This document shows positions 50,445 through 62,105 of a stretch of DNA of 64,000 nucleotides, piece after piece; position 1 is the first letter of the stretch; every line of letters starts with the position of its first letter. A program made the translations under genes and the position numbers. The notes under the pieces are model-generated. The model saw only the letters and a list, made by a program, of their open reading frames with translations. It was not told the DNA's origin and ran no database searches. The DNA comes from Camelus bactrianus (lineage: Eukaryota > Chordata > Mammalia > Artiodactyla > Camelidae): contig NC_133544.1 of the NCBI RefSeq assembly GCF_048773025.1, forward strand, positions 75,243,001 to 75,307,000, read 5' to 3'.

Positions 50445-52622
50445 CTAACATTTAATTTTTCTCTCATGTTTTTCAGTTAAAAATTCAGATTGAGCTTTCT
50501 CATATGTGGCTCCCAGAAGACTCACCCCACATCACTGTGGGAACACAGCAGTCGAGGAAGTGGAGACAGGAATGGAACTAGAATCAGAGTTCAAACATAT
50601 TGGCAAATCTTGGTTCTAAATTATTCTGTAAGTAAGAGAGTGACTGACCAACAGCTGTGAGACATTGAGAACTTTAGCATTTTCTGTAAACTTTGGCACA
50701 GGTCACTTACTTCTCTGAAGACTGGGTCCAAAAAGCACAATGAACACAAGAATGTGCTATGGTAACAGGGTGAACTTCAGACAAGCACGAGAATTCCGTA
50801 CAGCTGGGGAAGGAGACACAACTCCTGAGGTGACCTTGGAAGCAGAACTGATAGATCTTGGGGAAAATGATGAAATAGTTGACCTTACCTGTGAATCTCT
50901 AGAACCTGCAGTGATTGACCTAACTCACCATGACTCTGTTGTGTTTACTGAAGAAAGGAGGAGAGCAAGGGGAAACACAAGGTCACTCCAAGGTCAAACT
51001 GGAAGCTGTGTGGTAAGCAGTGATGAGGGGTTAATAAGGGACAGAGATGTTTACATGACCAACAGTGCCTACCATAATGTCCTGGAAGAAAAAACTTTAA
51101 AATGCACAGTACCTGGTTATATCCGGTGTCGAATATGTATGGATGGGTACTCGGAGATTGAACTAAGTAAACGACAAATCTACTCTACAGAATGTGGCCA
51201 CATCTTCTGTAGTCAGTGCCTCTGCAATTCCCTTAAATATACTAAAAATTGCCCAGTTTGTTTGAAAAAAATCAGCTGCCATCAGTACCACCGCATTTAT
51301 ATATGATGTGTGCCATGTTGCTCTGGACAAACAGCGTGGCTAGATTTTTCCATGTCCTTATGCAGAAACTATGGGTTGTTGGAATTCAGTGCAATGAACT
51401 CAAAAAACCTGATTTTAAAAATTGCTCTCTGGAGTATATAAAAACTTTCATTTCCCACACACTGTGAGACTACCTTTCAATTCATTTTGTTTAATGCTCC
51501 AGGGCTGGACTTGGTTGTCATAGTGTGCCAGAGACTGGTGATTGTCCTCAAAGCAAAATTTCCTCTCTTCCTCATAGCAATCTATTTTCAATTGGCCACA
51601 TGTGGGTATTTTGGGTCATGTGAATAAAGGCAACATCCTAGAGATGCTGGAGCAAGTAGATCAAAGGAATCTGAGAGACTGACAACTTTGCAAACCAGAG
51701 CCACCTACAAGTTTGGGCTTTTACTTGAGAGAGAAACTTCATTCTTGTTTAAGCAACCATTATACTGGGTCTTGTTTAGAGCAATGGAATCTTTATTTTA
51801 ATTAATGGACCAGGCAGGGTGATATCTCCTGGTTTCTCTGGATTTCCTGACTCCATTGGAGTAGAAGGAAGTCAGTCCTTTCTGACCACCTCCCCAACCA
51901 GCAGGGTGGAGGTAGGTATACGGGCAGGCATCATGTCCTGCTGGGACTCCTAGTGGCCTTTGAAACCAGTCTGAGTTGTTGCCTAGGCACACTAGAATCT
52001 GGAGCTGTGGTTCTATGCTCTCTGACCTACCGTGTCAGAGAGAAGCTGCTTTCACCTAGGCTTTACAGGTATGCCTGCCTTCCACCTCTGTAGTCAACTA
52101 ATCAGCAAGTTAGCATGGTTCTCTTGAACAAATATGTCACTGTGTCACCATCCTAGCTGCTGCAGCAGCCTGGCTGGGCCACAGGTCTTGAGAAAAGCTC
52201 CTCACCACTGCCCATCCCCCACCACCCCCATACACACATATATAGCTCTTTTTTCTTTTGAAGAAAATCCCATAGGACTCACAATTCAGTCTGCACTTTA
52301 GAATTAGAGATGATGTGATTTTTACTGTGCTCTCTCCGTTTCCCTTAGAATGAAAGGTGCAGTAAACTTTGTTCTTTACTTACAATGGTTGTAGCAGTGT
52401 TGCTTTCCTCCATGGAGGCTCAGTCTGCCCATCCTAGTGTTACGTCTGTTCTACACACAGCATTCTCGGGAAGTCCCATATTCCAGACCTCAACTGCTTG
52501 ACTTGCCACAGGATATGCACGATAAATACGGAATATGCCCTTCTGTGGGTTTCTTTATATGTTCTAAAATGAAATGAGGAAGAAAAATAACATGAAAATT
52601 AAAAAAAAAAGGAAAAAAGTTC
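50445..52622 (+). other. RNF4-like processed retrocopy (whole insertion)
   Basis: An intronless RNF4-like coding frame has about 300 bases of upstream and 1.3 kb of downstream sequence and ends in an A-rich tail (about 52600-52618). TAAATATTA occurs at 50436-50444 and again at 52623-52631, just after the tail, and fits a short target-site duplication from LINE-1-driven retrotransposition. It lies in sense orientation within intron 1 of B2M copy 3. Confidence 0.7.
50740..51306 (+). CDS. RNF4-like RING-finger retrogene, intact 188-codon frame
   Basis: RNF4 is a nuclear SUMO-targeted ubiquitin ligase of 190 residues. This uninterrupted frame has 188 and aligns end to end. Its N-terminal half keeps the SUMO-interaction motifs: AELIDLG (about residues 36-42), EIVDLTCESLEP (44-55), AVIDLTHHDSVV (56-67). 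SCVVSSDE and RDRDVY follow. The C-terminal RING keeps all eight zinc ligands (CRIC, ECGHIFCSQC, CPVC) and the end YHRIYI. Changes: the basic N-terminal stretch is eroded, and the residue after the last zinc Cys, the linchpin Arg in RNF4, is Leu (CPVCLKK), which may weaken ubiquitin transfer. Identity to human RNF4 is about 55-65% by eye. Such divergence without a stop suggests past selection. Whether it is transcribed cannot be seen. Confidence 0.8.
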   Translation: MNTRMCYGNRVNFRQAREFRTAGEGDTTPEVTLEAELIDLGENDEIVDLTCESLEPAVIDLTHHDSVVFTEERRRARGNTRSLQGQTGSCVVSSDEGLIRDRDVYMTNSAYHNVLEEKTLKCTVPGYIRCRICMDGYSEIELSKRQIYSTECGHIFCSQCLCNSLKYTKNCPVCLKKISCHQYHRIYI

Positions 52623-52639
52623 TAAATATTAGATGTAGA

Positions 52640-54180
52640 ACTTCCTACATTTCAATAGATCATCTTGTGCACTCCAGTTTTGAGACTATTAATTGCTCTG
52701 TGACATAGCACAGTGTATCACAAACTTGGCTAATGACTGAAACACCCGAGGTGCCTATTAAATATAGATTCTGCTTTTGCATGTATTGTCGACGTGCTAA
52801 AGAAAAAGAGCATACTCTTGCCAGCAGCCCTTGACCGTCCCTGCTGTGTTCTACCCCACCTGCTACATATTTACCTTAACCTGCCAAACTCATATAGACA
52901 AATTTGAGTTTTTGATCTCTGCTTTAGGGGAAAAAACAGAGGGAATTCTGACTTTTCGGAAAAACTGAGATAAATTTTACAGACAGAAAAATTCACTGAT
53001 CTTAAGTATATAATTAGATGAGTTTGGGCAAATAGGTACATTGATATGACCAATCAAAATATAGAACAATCCCATCATTCCAGAAAGTTCCCATCTAGTC
53101 AATTCCCATCTCCCACAGGCAACCAACTTTTTGATTATTATCACCACAGATATGTTTGAGGACACTGACTTTTATTACTTCATTGCTAGCCTAGCTCATC
53201 AGGGAGGAAAGTTTGATAGGGAAATTTGGAATATAAGCAAGGCAGAGATCAAGGGCTTGTTTTAGTGGGAGCATGACTTGTATTACCTCTTTTCAGAATT
53301 AAAGCAAGAAGGTATTAATGATGACACCTACTATTTATTAAACAATAGCTATGTTCCAGGCACAGTACTAGGCACTCCATTCATCACAGGCAGTCAAGGC
53401 ATACATCTAGGCAAGAGCAGGAACCCAACAAGATGTAAGAGCAAGAGTTGAAGGGAGCTGTCACCGGGCATATTAGTGTGAATACTTTGGCTGCCTATTG
53501 TGCGTGGCTGTGGGAAGAAGTGAGAACTAAAGCTAAAAAAGAAGAATAAGTCCACATCATGAGTAGAGCATGTGTGCTATGTTATGGAGTTTAGATTTTA
53601 TTCTACAGTTGGTAAAGAACCATTAAAGGCTCTAAAGGAGAGCCTCTAGAGAAAGATTCTTAAGGATTCAGCATAATATCAGTGAAGGTTGAAAATACTT
53701 TGAAAATTGGGCTGGGGTGGGGGTGGAATATGGAGGTAGAATTAGAAGGAAAGATCCTGGTGTTGATTTTCTTCTCAAAGTAGAAGTGACTTTATGAAGT
53801 GTATATGAAAAATGATGAAGTAACCTTGGTCTGAGGAATGTGGTACTGCACTGGTACTCTCTTGCCCTTGATGTTAACAGTTTCATTTTAGCACAGCCAG
53901 CAGAGTTGTGCAAAGCTTTTTGAGCTATGGCAGCTCTTGGGAGATGACTGTTGATCTGAGGTGGCAATGATAAGAATCCAGGGAGCAGTTGTGGCAGGTT
54001 GGATTTAGCTTTCAGGCATCTTTTTGGAAAAGTGGAAGTTCATTTGGCCAGAGTAGAAAGAAATGAGATTGGAAGAGTTTGGATAATCAAATTTATCCAC
54101 TTAATAACTAACCTAGCCTTAGACCAAGTTAGTCTCACAGTGAGAGAATCTGGCAATTTTCGTTTGTTGTTTCCTGATGT
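52640..54180. other. Remaining intron 1 of B2M copy 3
   Basis: From about 53310 the sequence aligns with the 3' part of B2M intron 1 in the other copies, for example AGCCTCTAGAGAAAGATTCT here and AGCCTCCAGAGAAAGCTTCT near 10721. A MIR-like piece lies near 53320-53380. No gene is seen. Confidence 0.6.
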
Positions 54181-55814
54181 TCCTTGAGGTTACAGCAGAA
54201 GACTAAAACCAAATTTCTTGAGCTGCAACATGTCTGGATTTCATCAACCACAGATTAAAAATGAGCTGTTTAAGAAAGAGGGTAAGAGACAGAGTGGAGG
54301 AGTCAGAGCCACCTTTCAGCAAGGGCTAGCCTTTCTACTGTCTGGCCCACATTAAATTCATCCCGGCTGCGAATGTTAAATATACCCGCCAGAAGAAACA
54401 AGTTACTTTCCAAGAACCTAAAATTGTTAAGATGAATAAACTTTTAGGTCATTTCCTTAGCTACATCAATTAGGTCCCACTGATTTGATATTAATCTGCA
54501 TACTGGGATGACTATCCCAGGGAGTGTTAATAAAGTAAGTTAGGTTTCCATGATATCATTGCCTCAGTGTCTTGTTTTTTCTCTAAAATGATGATTTCCC
54601 TGCAGTGAGAGCAGGGAGCAACAGCAGAACTTGCACAAATGCACACGCACGCCCAACCGTTCTTTCCTACTGGTTTCCTTGGATAGCCACAGAGATACTT
54701 AGCGTCAAGCAGAGTCTCAGGGAGGCCTCTGTCTGTAAGGTCTGCTATCCTAGTGCCCTCCAATCCCGGACTTCTAGTAGACAACGTTAGGTCCTAACAA
54801 GGCATTCTGGTCAAGGACAACAGGGTCTTCTGCCAGACTTATTTATAATAGTTTTAGACATTTGTTGGTGCCTAGTATTTTGAAAGTAAAACATGGAGTT
54901 TCCTTTTTCCATCTCCAATTTCATAGTTCAGTTTCATAGTATTATGCACATGGGTTTCTGACTTCGAGAAAATCTTTTTTGTTTCACTATCCAGGGACTA
55001 TTTAGACAGCTCTAATATGCTAACCCTCCTGGGTGGAGGACATTAATCACGGTAGCATTTGATATGGGCCCTTCCCTGCCCCCTTAGCTTTCAGCAGGCA
55101 AAAAGATCCTACAGGGCATATTCCCCTCTCCTGTGGAGTGGCATGGAGAGGCATGTGGCCCCTAGTGTGGCCCTGCCAGCATCACTGACCCTCTAAAGGG
55201 AGGGCAAGGGGGCTGCCGGTGTGGTGTGACAAGATAGTGGTGGCAGCCATCCACAGCACTTGGCTTCCCTGCTGAGAGGAGAGCCTTTGGAGAACAAACT
55301 TCTCTCTTCCTTTCTTCTGAACAAGCCCAAGCCACAGAAACGGCAGCAGCCCTATTCTCCAACCAGAAAAGACAAGGTGCAGTATACTGCTGGGCATAGA
55401 CCATTCATTAATTCATTCACTCTTCTGCTCAGTTACCTGGTACTTATTAAACTGTGATAGCGTGGTGGGCCTATGTAGTTAAAAAGATGAATAAGACACT
55501 CTCCAAGAAGCTCACAGCTAGTTGGGGAGGATGTGAAAGTAAATAGTTAAAATACAATGAAATAAATAATGCAGTGTAATAAAAGCTATGATAGAAATAT
55601 TTGCTAGGTGTTGTTGAGGCATAAAAGAGGAAATAACTGACTTCTCAGTAGCTTCCCTGGGGTCTGGAGGATGGAAAACTAAACTTTTACATTCAGCTCC
55701 ATTAGAGTCACTGAAGATTAATATCTACTTAAATCTCTCATTATATTTCAAGACAGAAAGTTAATTTGAGGGAGCAGAAGTTTTGTAAACTGTTTTCTAT
55801 ACCAATGTTAGTGC

Positions 55815-55965
55815 AATAACAATAATAGCTATGACCATTTACTGGGCACTCAGTATGTGACAGGGGTTGTTAAGCACATCATTTCATTTAATCCTCATAA
55901 CAATTCTATGAGGTAAGTATTATCATCTCTAGTTTATATGTGATAAAATTGAGGCTTGCAAAAGA
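55815..55965 (+). repeat. MIR-type SINE
   Basis: It contains CTGGGCACTCAGTATGTGAC, then TTTAATCCTCATAACAATTC and GATAAAATTGAGGCTTGC, the standard MIR order. Confidence 0.75.
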
Positions 55966-56654
55966 AAGGCAACTTTGGTTTATGGCTTTGTTTTTGTTTC
56001 CCAACCCTGATACCAATTATATGGTAAACCTGGTATGTAGTTTCTTAAACATCACTGTCCTTTCCTGCACCAAACTTTATTTTTAAATAGTGAAATAAAA
56101 ATCTGAAGTACCCCTTTGTGAAATGTGGGGCCTCCTGCTCCATAGGTTTTGGAATCACAAACTTTGGAGGTGGAAGAGGAGTCTTAGGAATTCATATCTT
56201 ATAGATGGAATAACTGATGCCCAGAGGAGTTAAACATCTTAGCCAAGGTTATTCAGTGTTCTGATGGGAGACAAGGCTTTCATCTTCTAGCCAGTATTCT
56301 TGCCCCAGGCCAAAGACTCAACAACATGTAAACTTCAGGATTTAGTACAACCATATTTACTGAATTTTGTTAAACGTTTTAGCCAACAACAAAACATTCA
56401 AGACGAAACAAAAAAAATTTGTTTTTACTTAGGGACATGGTTTCTAGGTGATCATCAGCATTTCACAGCCATTTATTTAACAAAGAATTTGATCCAATGA
56501 ATGCCATGTACTGTCAAGGTAAGCAAGACACAGCACTACCCAGTAGTTGTCCACAATTTAGGGAAGGGGCAGATGGGCAATCAACTAATTAAAATAATTA
56601 TGTACAAGCATGTACAAAGATCTAGGGTACCACAGAAATGAGTAAAGAAATAGT

Positions 56655-56878
56655 TCCAGCTAGGGGTGTGTCCTACTCCCACAACCTCAGCAGACATTTG
56701 GCAATGTCTGGAGACAATTTTGATTCTCACAGCTAGGGTGATTCTACGGGCATGCACTGAGAAGAGGCCAGACATGCTGCTAAACACCCTAAAATTCACA
56801 GAACAGCTCTCCAACAACAAAGACTTAGCCAGCCCAAAATGTCAATAGGCCTGAGGTTGAGAAACTCTAGTATGGAGC
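56655..56878. mobile_element. MER5A-like hAT-Charlie DNA transposon remnant
   Basis: GACATTTGGCAATGTCTGGA, then GAGGCCAGACATGCTGCTAA, CAGCCCAAAATGTCAATAGG and GAGGTTGAGAAACTCT match the MER5A consensus as I remember it. Confidence 0.8.
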
Positions 56879-57639
56879 CAGCAAAATATTTTCTACAAGG
56901 GCTGGGTGAGGGGAGAGTGTAAAGCTTGAGGGGCTGGTTTATGGAACAGATAATGACTGGGGTGGAGGAGGGAGCATCCCCAGAAGAAGGGGACAACATG
57001 TACAAAGCCACAGAAGCATAGCATATTTGGGCAGTCCCACATACCAGGGGAAGAGTTGTGGGCATTAAAGCTGGACAGCAAGGCAGGAGCTAGACATTCA
57101 AGAAAATATACTGAGTTAGAAGAATTACTGTAAGAAAAACTGGTTCCATGATGGCTCCTTAGAGGTCACTCAGGAGCACAGTCTAGGTATGTATTTCTAT
57201 GAGCTAAAACTGCTGAAAAAAGCTATTTGTAAAGGCTTTTCTCACCTCACTTCCTTAGGGTCTGAGGTTTCCCAGGCATTTGTTACTTTCTCAGAGACAG
57301 AGTCTAGGCTGTTTCAAAGGAATGTGAGCTCTGAGAGGTGGAGTAGCTCTCTTAAAGCACGTAAGCTGGTGTCTGAATGCTATGATGAAATCACGAGCAG
57401 GGATGAGGTACTTACTTCTCATGCGTTAGACTTATAGTCAGATGATAATGCTTATCTCCTCTTTTGTAGAGCACCCTAGGCCAGGAATGGGGATATGTGA
57501 CCCTTAAGATTAGACTTCCACTTTGAATCTAAATGAGTTGCCTTCCCCTCCCCAACAAAAAATGGTGGGCAGGTAGGCCATTCTAATCAGAGTGTCCCTT
57601 TCTCTTAAGCTAATGATGATCAAAGCAACTGACAAACTG

Positions 57640-57838
57640 TCACGGAACTGCCAGATCTCACTCTGGCCTCCCCCTTCTCCCAAGCTCCTGAACTTTCCCT
57701 CCTTCCCCCATACTCTGGGCCCATTCTTGGCAAGCGAATAGATCACAGACTCCTGGTCTGCAGCCATCCTAGGCCTGTTGAGCTCTGGTCCAAGTGCCTG
57801 CCTCTGCCCCCTGGTGGCCTAATGATAGCTTCATGGAG
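57640..57838 (+). other. Weak candidate for a TRIM69 first exon
   Basis: TTCATGGAG followed by the good donor GTGAGTTACC ends a GC-richer patch. Human TRIM69 begins Met-Glu-Val, and TRIM69 is the next gene after B2M in human. An exon ending ATGGAG before an intron would fit, but only two codons are visible and no other TRIM69 exon lies in the window, so this may be chance. Confidence 0.2.
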
Positions 57839-59479
57839 GTGAGTTACCTTTTTCTAAGTCAGCTGGTTTTTCTAAGCAATAGTGTGGACAATTGGATTAC
57901 AGAAGAGGGTGTAAATATTAGATCATGAAAGAAAATTAAGGGAAATAGTTCACTTGTGGCAGCTTATAACTTCTATATTCTCTCCACGCCTTGAAATAAC
58001 TGAGAATTTAGATAAGAGAAGTTGGTAGGGAAGTAATGGAACCCACCACAAACTTTTTGAGAAAAATTAAAATAAATGCTATACAAAAATGTACTTTCCT
58101 TATTAATGTAATCACGATATTATTTTAGATTGAAAAAATTTATTATGTATAACTTGATTTGCTTATAATATCACATTTGGTATTTTATATTTAAAGCAGA
58201 ATTGATTAAGCATTTTAAATTGAATTCCTTCCTTTAAGGTTTCATTAGAGCTAAAATAACTGCAGTTTTATTCTGAACTTAGTGTTTTTCTGGTTGTCAT
58301 ACAGATAAAATTTTTATTTACAAGAAAGGTAAAAAACTCACTAAAATTCATCAACAAGAAATTGTGACACATGAGCCCTTATGTTCTGAGCTAACCATTT
58401 TCATCAGTTTCCACTTCCTATAAACTTTAATTATATGAGTATTAATCATTAAGATCAGGTTCTAATTTTCTCTATGGTGAGACTTAGACTTGTTCTTACC
58501 CTTCTGTCTTTAGCTGTTGAAACAAACAAAAAAGGTATAAGTATTTTGTTTATAATCTCTAGAGGAAAAAATAAATGCTATTGCCTATTCTTATTACATT
58601 CTTATTTCCTTAAGGCAAGGTGAGTAAAAACAGACACTATTCCATAGAAGTTAAAAAAAAATCATTTGTGTAATAGCGAGTTTCCTTTTAGCTCAGAATC
58701 TCAGGGAGAGTCTGGAAAGGACTGAATTAAATGACTTAAGATCTCTTTCAACTCTAAGAAGTTCTGATAAGTTAAAAAGTTCATAATCTTTCCTTCTTAT
58801 GTGAAAATGGCAGGACATGTCAAGTATATACCTTGCTTTTATGGTTGAGGTGGCTGTGCAATGTTGTTTATCCTCTATAGATGAATAGTATCTCTCTGCT
58901 CTTGAGGTTAATTCTTCAGAAAACCTGCCCATCAAAGTTTAAAAAATTTACTTCAAAGGAGTAAAAGCTGAGCAACAAATGCTCTTAAATATGCAACAAA
59001 GGCCCTTTCAAAGCAGCAAATTCCGTTATAAATTTTATTAACCATAATTTCAAAAATCACAATCCAAAACTTCTCACGGAAAAAAAAAAAAACTTCAGGA
59101 AAAATTAAGTATCTCTTCTACAAGTTTCCAAGGACTTCATCATTCCTTGCCTTTTCTCTGTTCTAGGAGAATGCACAAGGTGAGTGGGAGGAGGGGGATA
59201 GGCTTCCTTAGAAAGGAATTCCTGTCAGCCAGGGGCTTTAGAAGGATGAATATCAATCTGTGACTTGGATTTCTCTCCCTCTTGCCTTAAGGTTAGACTT
59301 TCCTTAAGGGGCTGGCAGTGGGTGTGACTTCCTAAGATTTCCAGGTAGAGATATTTCAGAATCTTCTTTGGTTTCCAATTCGGTTCCTTCCTCTAGAGCA
59401 GTGGAAAGTTGTTCTAGCTATTTTGCCTCACAAATTTAATCCATTTAATAAATTCAATTGCATAAAACATTGACTGGTT

Positions 59480-59690
59480 CTCTAGTGATTCAGCGATTAG
59501 GATAGTGGGCTTTGGGGTCAGATAAACAGCTCAAATCCAGGCTCCACCACTTAGTTACTGTGTGACTCTGGCAAGTTATTTAACCTAAGTTTCAATTTCC
59601 TTAAAAATGGGATAATACCTATCTCATAAGTCTATAGGAGGGTTAATGTATGCAAAATGTTTTGCACAGTGAACGCTTGGTAAATATTAG
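59480..59690 (+). repeat. MIR-type SINE
   Basis: AGGCTCCACCACTTAGTTAC, then TGTGACTCTGGCAAGTTATT and a stretch like GGGATAATACCTATCTCATA show a well-preserved MIR. Confidence 0.8.
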
Positions 59691-59814
59691 CTAATATGAT
59701 TAAAATAATTCCTTGATTTATAGCAGAGGCTATATGCTTGAAAGTCAGTGTAACTGGCAAAACTTCAATTGGCAAGATGAATTAAGAATCCGCTCACATC
59801 AACAATTAATAACA

Positions 59815-60000
59815 CTAAACATAGATTTTCATCCTTCTAAAGTGTACAATTCAATAGGGTTTTTTTTAGCATATTCAAAAGGTGTACAATCATCACAACT
59901 TTTATCTAATTTTAGAACATTTTCATCACTCCAAAAGAAATTTCATATCATTAGCAATCACTCCTCACTCCCCTCTTGCCCCAGCCCTAGCAACCACTAA
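59815..60000 (-). mobile_element. LINE-1 3' fragment, antisense
   Basis: CTAAAGTGTACAATTCAATA and ACATTTTCATCACTCCAAAA match the antisense LINE-1 3' region also seen near 46140. Confidence 0.65.
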
Positions 60001-62014
60001 CCTACTTTAAATATATTTATAAAACATATTAAATAAAATTCCTAAATGGCATCCATTTCCAAAAGATACTGCATTTGCAAGGATTAAAAACCAGCTCTGC
60101 TAGGCAAGCCTCTCTCTTAAATCAATTGGCCAGGTTCTCCCACAAGTTTTATCTTATACAGAATGTATCTGATTTTAAAGTTTTCAAGATAGTTTGAGTG
60201 GCTTAAATGCAACATTTTTTGTCCTTTCATATTCCCTGATAGGTATATTTTTCTGAGTTTGACCTTCTAAGTATATGCTGAGAGAGGGTGGTGAATAAAC
60301 ATATTGTTTTCCTCTTTATTTCCACAGAATTTCCCATTCAGTCTAGTACAAAAATGGAATAATCTTTTAGAAACTCATTTGTTATCTTTGGTTGATGGAA
60401 TTAAATGAATAATATGTAAAATGATGGTAAATTTAAAATTCTCATTGTACAACAAAACCGTAAGAAATAGGACTAGAAATACGGGTTTGCAACATGTAGA
60501 GAATTCTGAATTCTGGGGCCCTTAAAAAAACCACAAAACTTATTTTGGTAGGCTATGGAGAAGAACAGAAGATTTTGGAGGCAGAGGAGGGTGAGCATTT
60601 ATTTTTCCTATTAGTATTATTAATTAGACTTTGCAACTGATTAGATGATGGAGAAGGAGGAAGAAAACACTCAAAGATAACTTAAATTTCAAATCTGAGA
60701 TATTGGTGGTGCAATAAATAGAAATAGGGAAGTCACGAGAAGGAATTGATTTAGAGAGAAAGACAAGTTCTAAGTCATGTTTAGTTTCATTTGTGGGCTC
60801 AGATTCAGATTTGGGCTGTATATGAAGTTATGGGAATAAATGGCTCACTTGGTAAGAAGAGAGAATACAACCAGAAGAGAGCTGAAGACAGTCCTTGGTG
60901 ATTATTCACATAGTGAGAAGAGGAAGAGAAACCAGATGAGGCAAGGGAGTGGTCAGAGACAGGAGAACTTGGATAATATCCTATCACAAGAGTCAAAGGA
61001 GAGAATCAACACATCAAGGAAAATGAAGATTTAGAGTAAGTCATTAGATGATTGTTTAGCAAACCCCATGGCAAGCTTTAAGAAAACAGTTTTTATAGAG
61101 TGCTGGGGAAGGGGGTTACAAGAGCAGAGATTCAGTCAGATTACCGTAAGCAAAGAGGTAACCTCACTTATCCTGAGGATAAATATCCATTCCTCCAAGT
61201 CATTTGTTGAGCCCCTACTATGGCAAGGCATTGCGTGGGGACAGGAATCCAGGAAGAGCCAAAGGGACAGTGCTGTGGTTAATGTAACACAGCCACTGTC
61301 CACATTTGTTTCTCTATGTAATTCTTGTCTCTACCAAATAACGCTCTCCATACTATATCTCTGCATTTTTTCCTGCCTTCTGATAACAATTCATCTCCTA
61401 AATTCTGTTTCCTTATGATTCTCCATGCCATGACCTTTCTGTCCCAAACTCTATCTCATGGAAATCTTTAAGCTTTTACTTCAACTGCCTATTTCCTGGT
61501 TCTCTCTTTGTTTCCAGAGCTAAATTCACAAGAGGTTCTGGTTTGCCCATATCATCTTTTTTCATTGAGTCACATCTTGGGTTGTTGTAGTCTATGGAAT
61601 GGGTCAAAAACCCACCTGTATTTTTATCACCTGTGGCCTGGGGGGAGTGGAGGCCACATTGTGTGTGTAGGCTTGATCTTTAGCATGGATTATGGTAACA
61701 ACAGCAACTGTGATTAACACATCTAGTAGGTATTGGGGGTGAATATTAGTTTAAAAATTCAAATGTGCAAAGAATATTGCATAGCCTTTTCTCTAACACT
61801 GCTTAATATTAACTTTGAGTCTCTATTCCTGTGGCTGGAGGGAAATTCAACTTGTAATCTTTGAAGAGATATCCATATTGATTATTGCTGCAAGTCCATT
61901 ACTCATTCTGGTTAAGATGGCATATGGAAGACATTTGAAATATCTTCCTCCTTCCCTCCTCTCAAGTCCTTCTCTAAATACATAAAAGGTTGTTTAATGA
62001 AAAAGAATATGAAA

Positions 62015-62105
62015 ATAAATATATGTATATATATGCATGACATTATGCTGTACACTAGAAACTGACACTTTGTAACTGACTATACTTCAATAATAAAAAA
62101 TGCAC
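62015..62105 (+). mobile_element. LINE-1 3' tail, sense
   Basis: TACACTAGAAACTGACACTT, then GACTATACTTCAATAATAAA before an A-rich end, is the 3' terminus of a LINE-1. Confidence 0.7.

Larger units (their letters stand above)
45345..56300 (+). pseudogene. B2M: B2M copy 3, decayed unprocessed pseudogene
   Basis: Exon 1-like sequence at about 45345-45445 ends with a donor (GTGAGT) in the right place, but the start codon has lost its T (GAGGCTCCC where copy 1 has GATGGCTCGC). Exon 2-like sequence at about 54189-54437 keeps AAATTTCTTGAGCTGCAACA, then GATTTCATCAACCACAGATT and CCAAGAACCTAAAATTGTTA. It has lost about 30 bases near its start and has several frame-disrupting changes; its donor is gone (AAGATGAATAAAC). 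Exon 3-like sequence near 54920-54955 has no recognisable coding end. The introns still align with the other copies, so it arose by DNA duplication, not by reverse transcription. Intron 1 was later enlarged by LINE-1 and an RNF4 retrocopy. It cannot encode B2M. Confidence 0.85.

Noticed and set aside
54189-54437. Copy 3 exon 2 as a divergent working B2M
   Set aside because: The frame is broken, part of the start of the exon is deleted, the donor is lost and exon 1 has no start codon.
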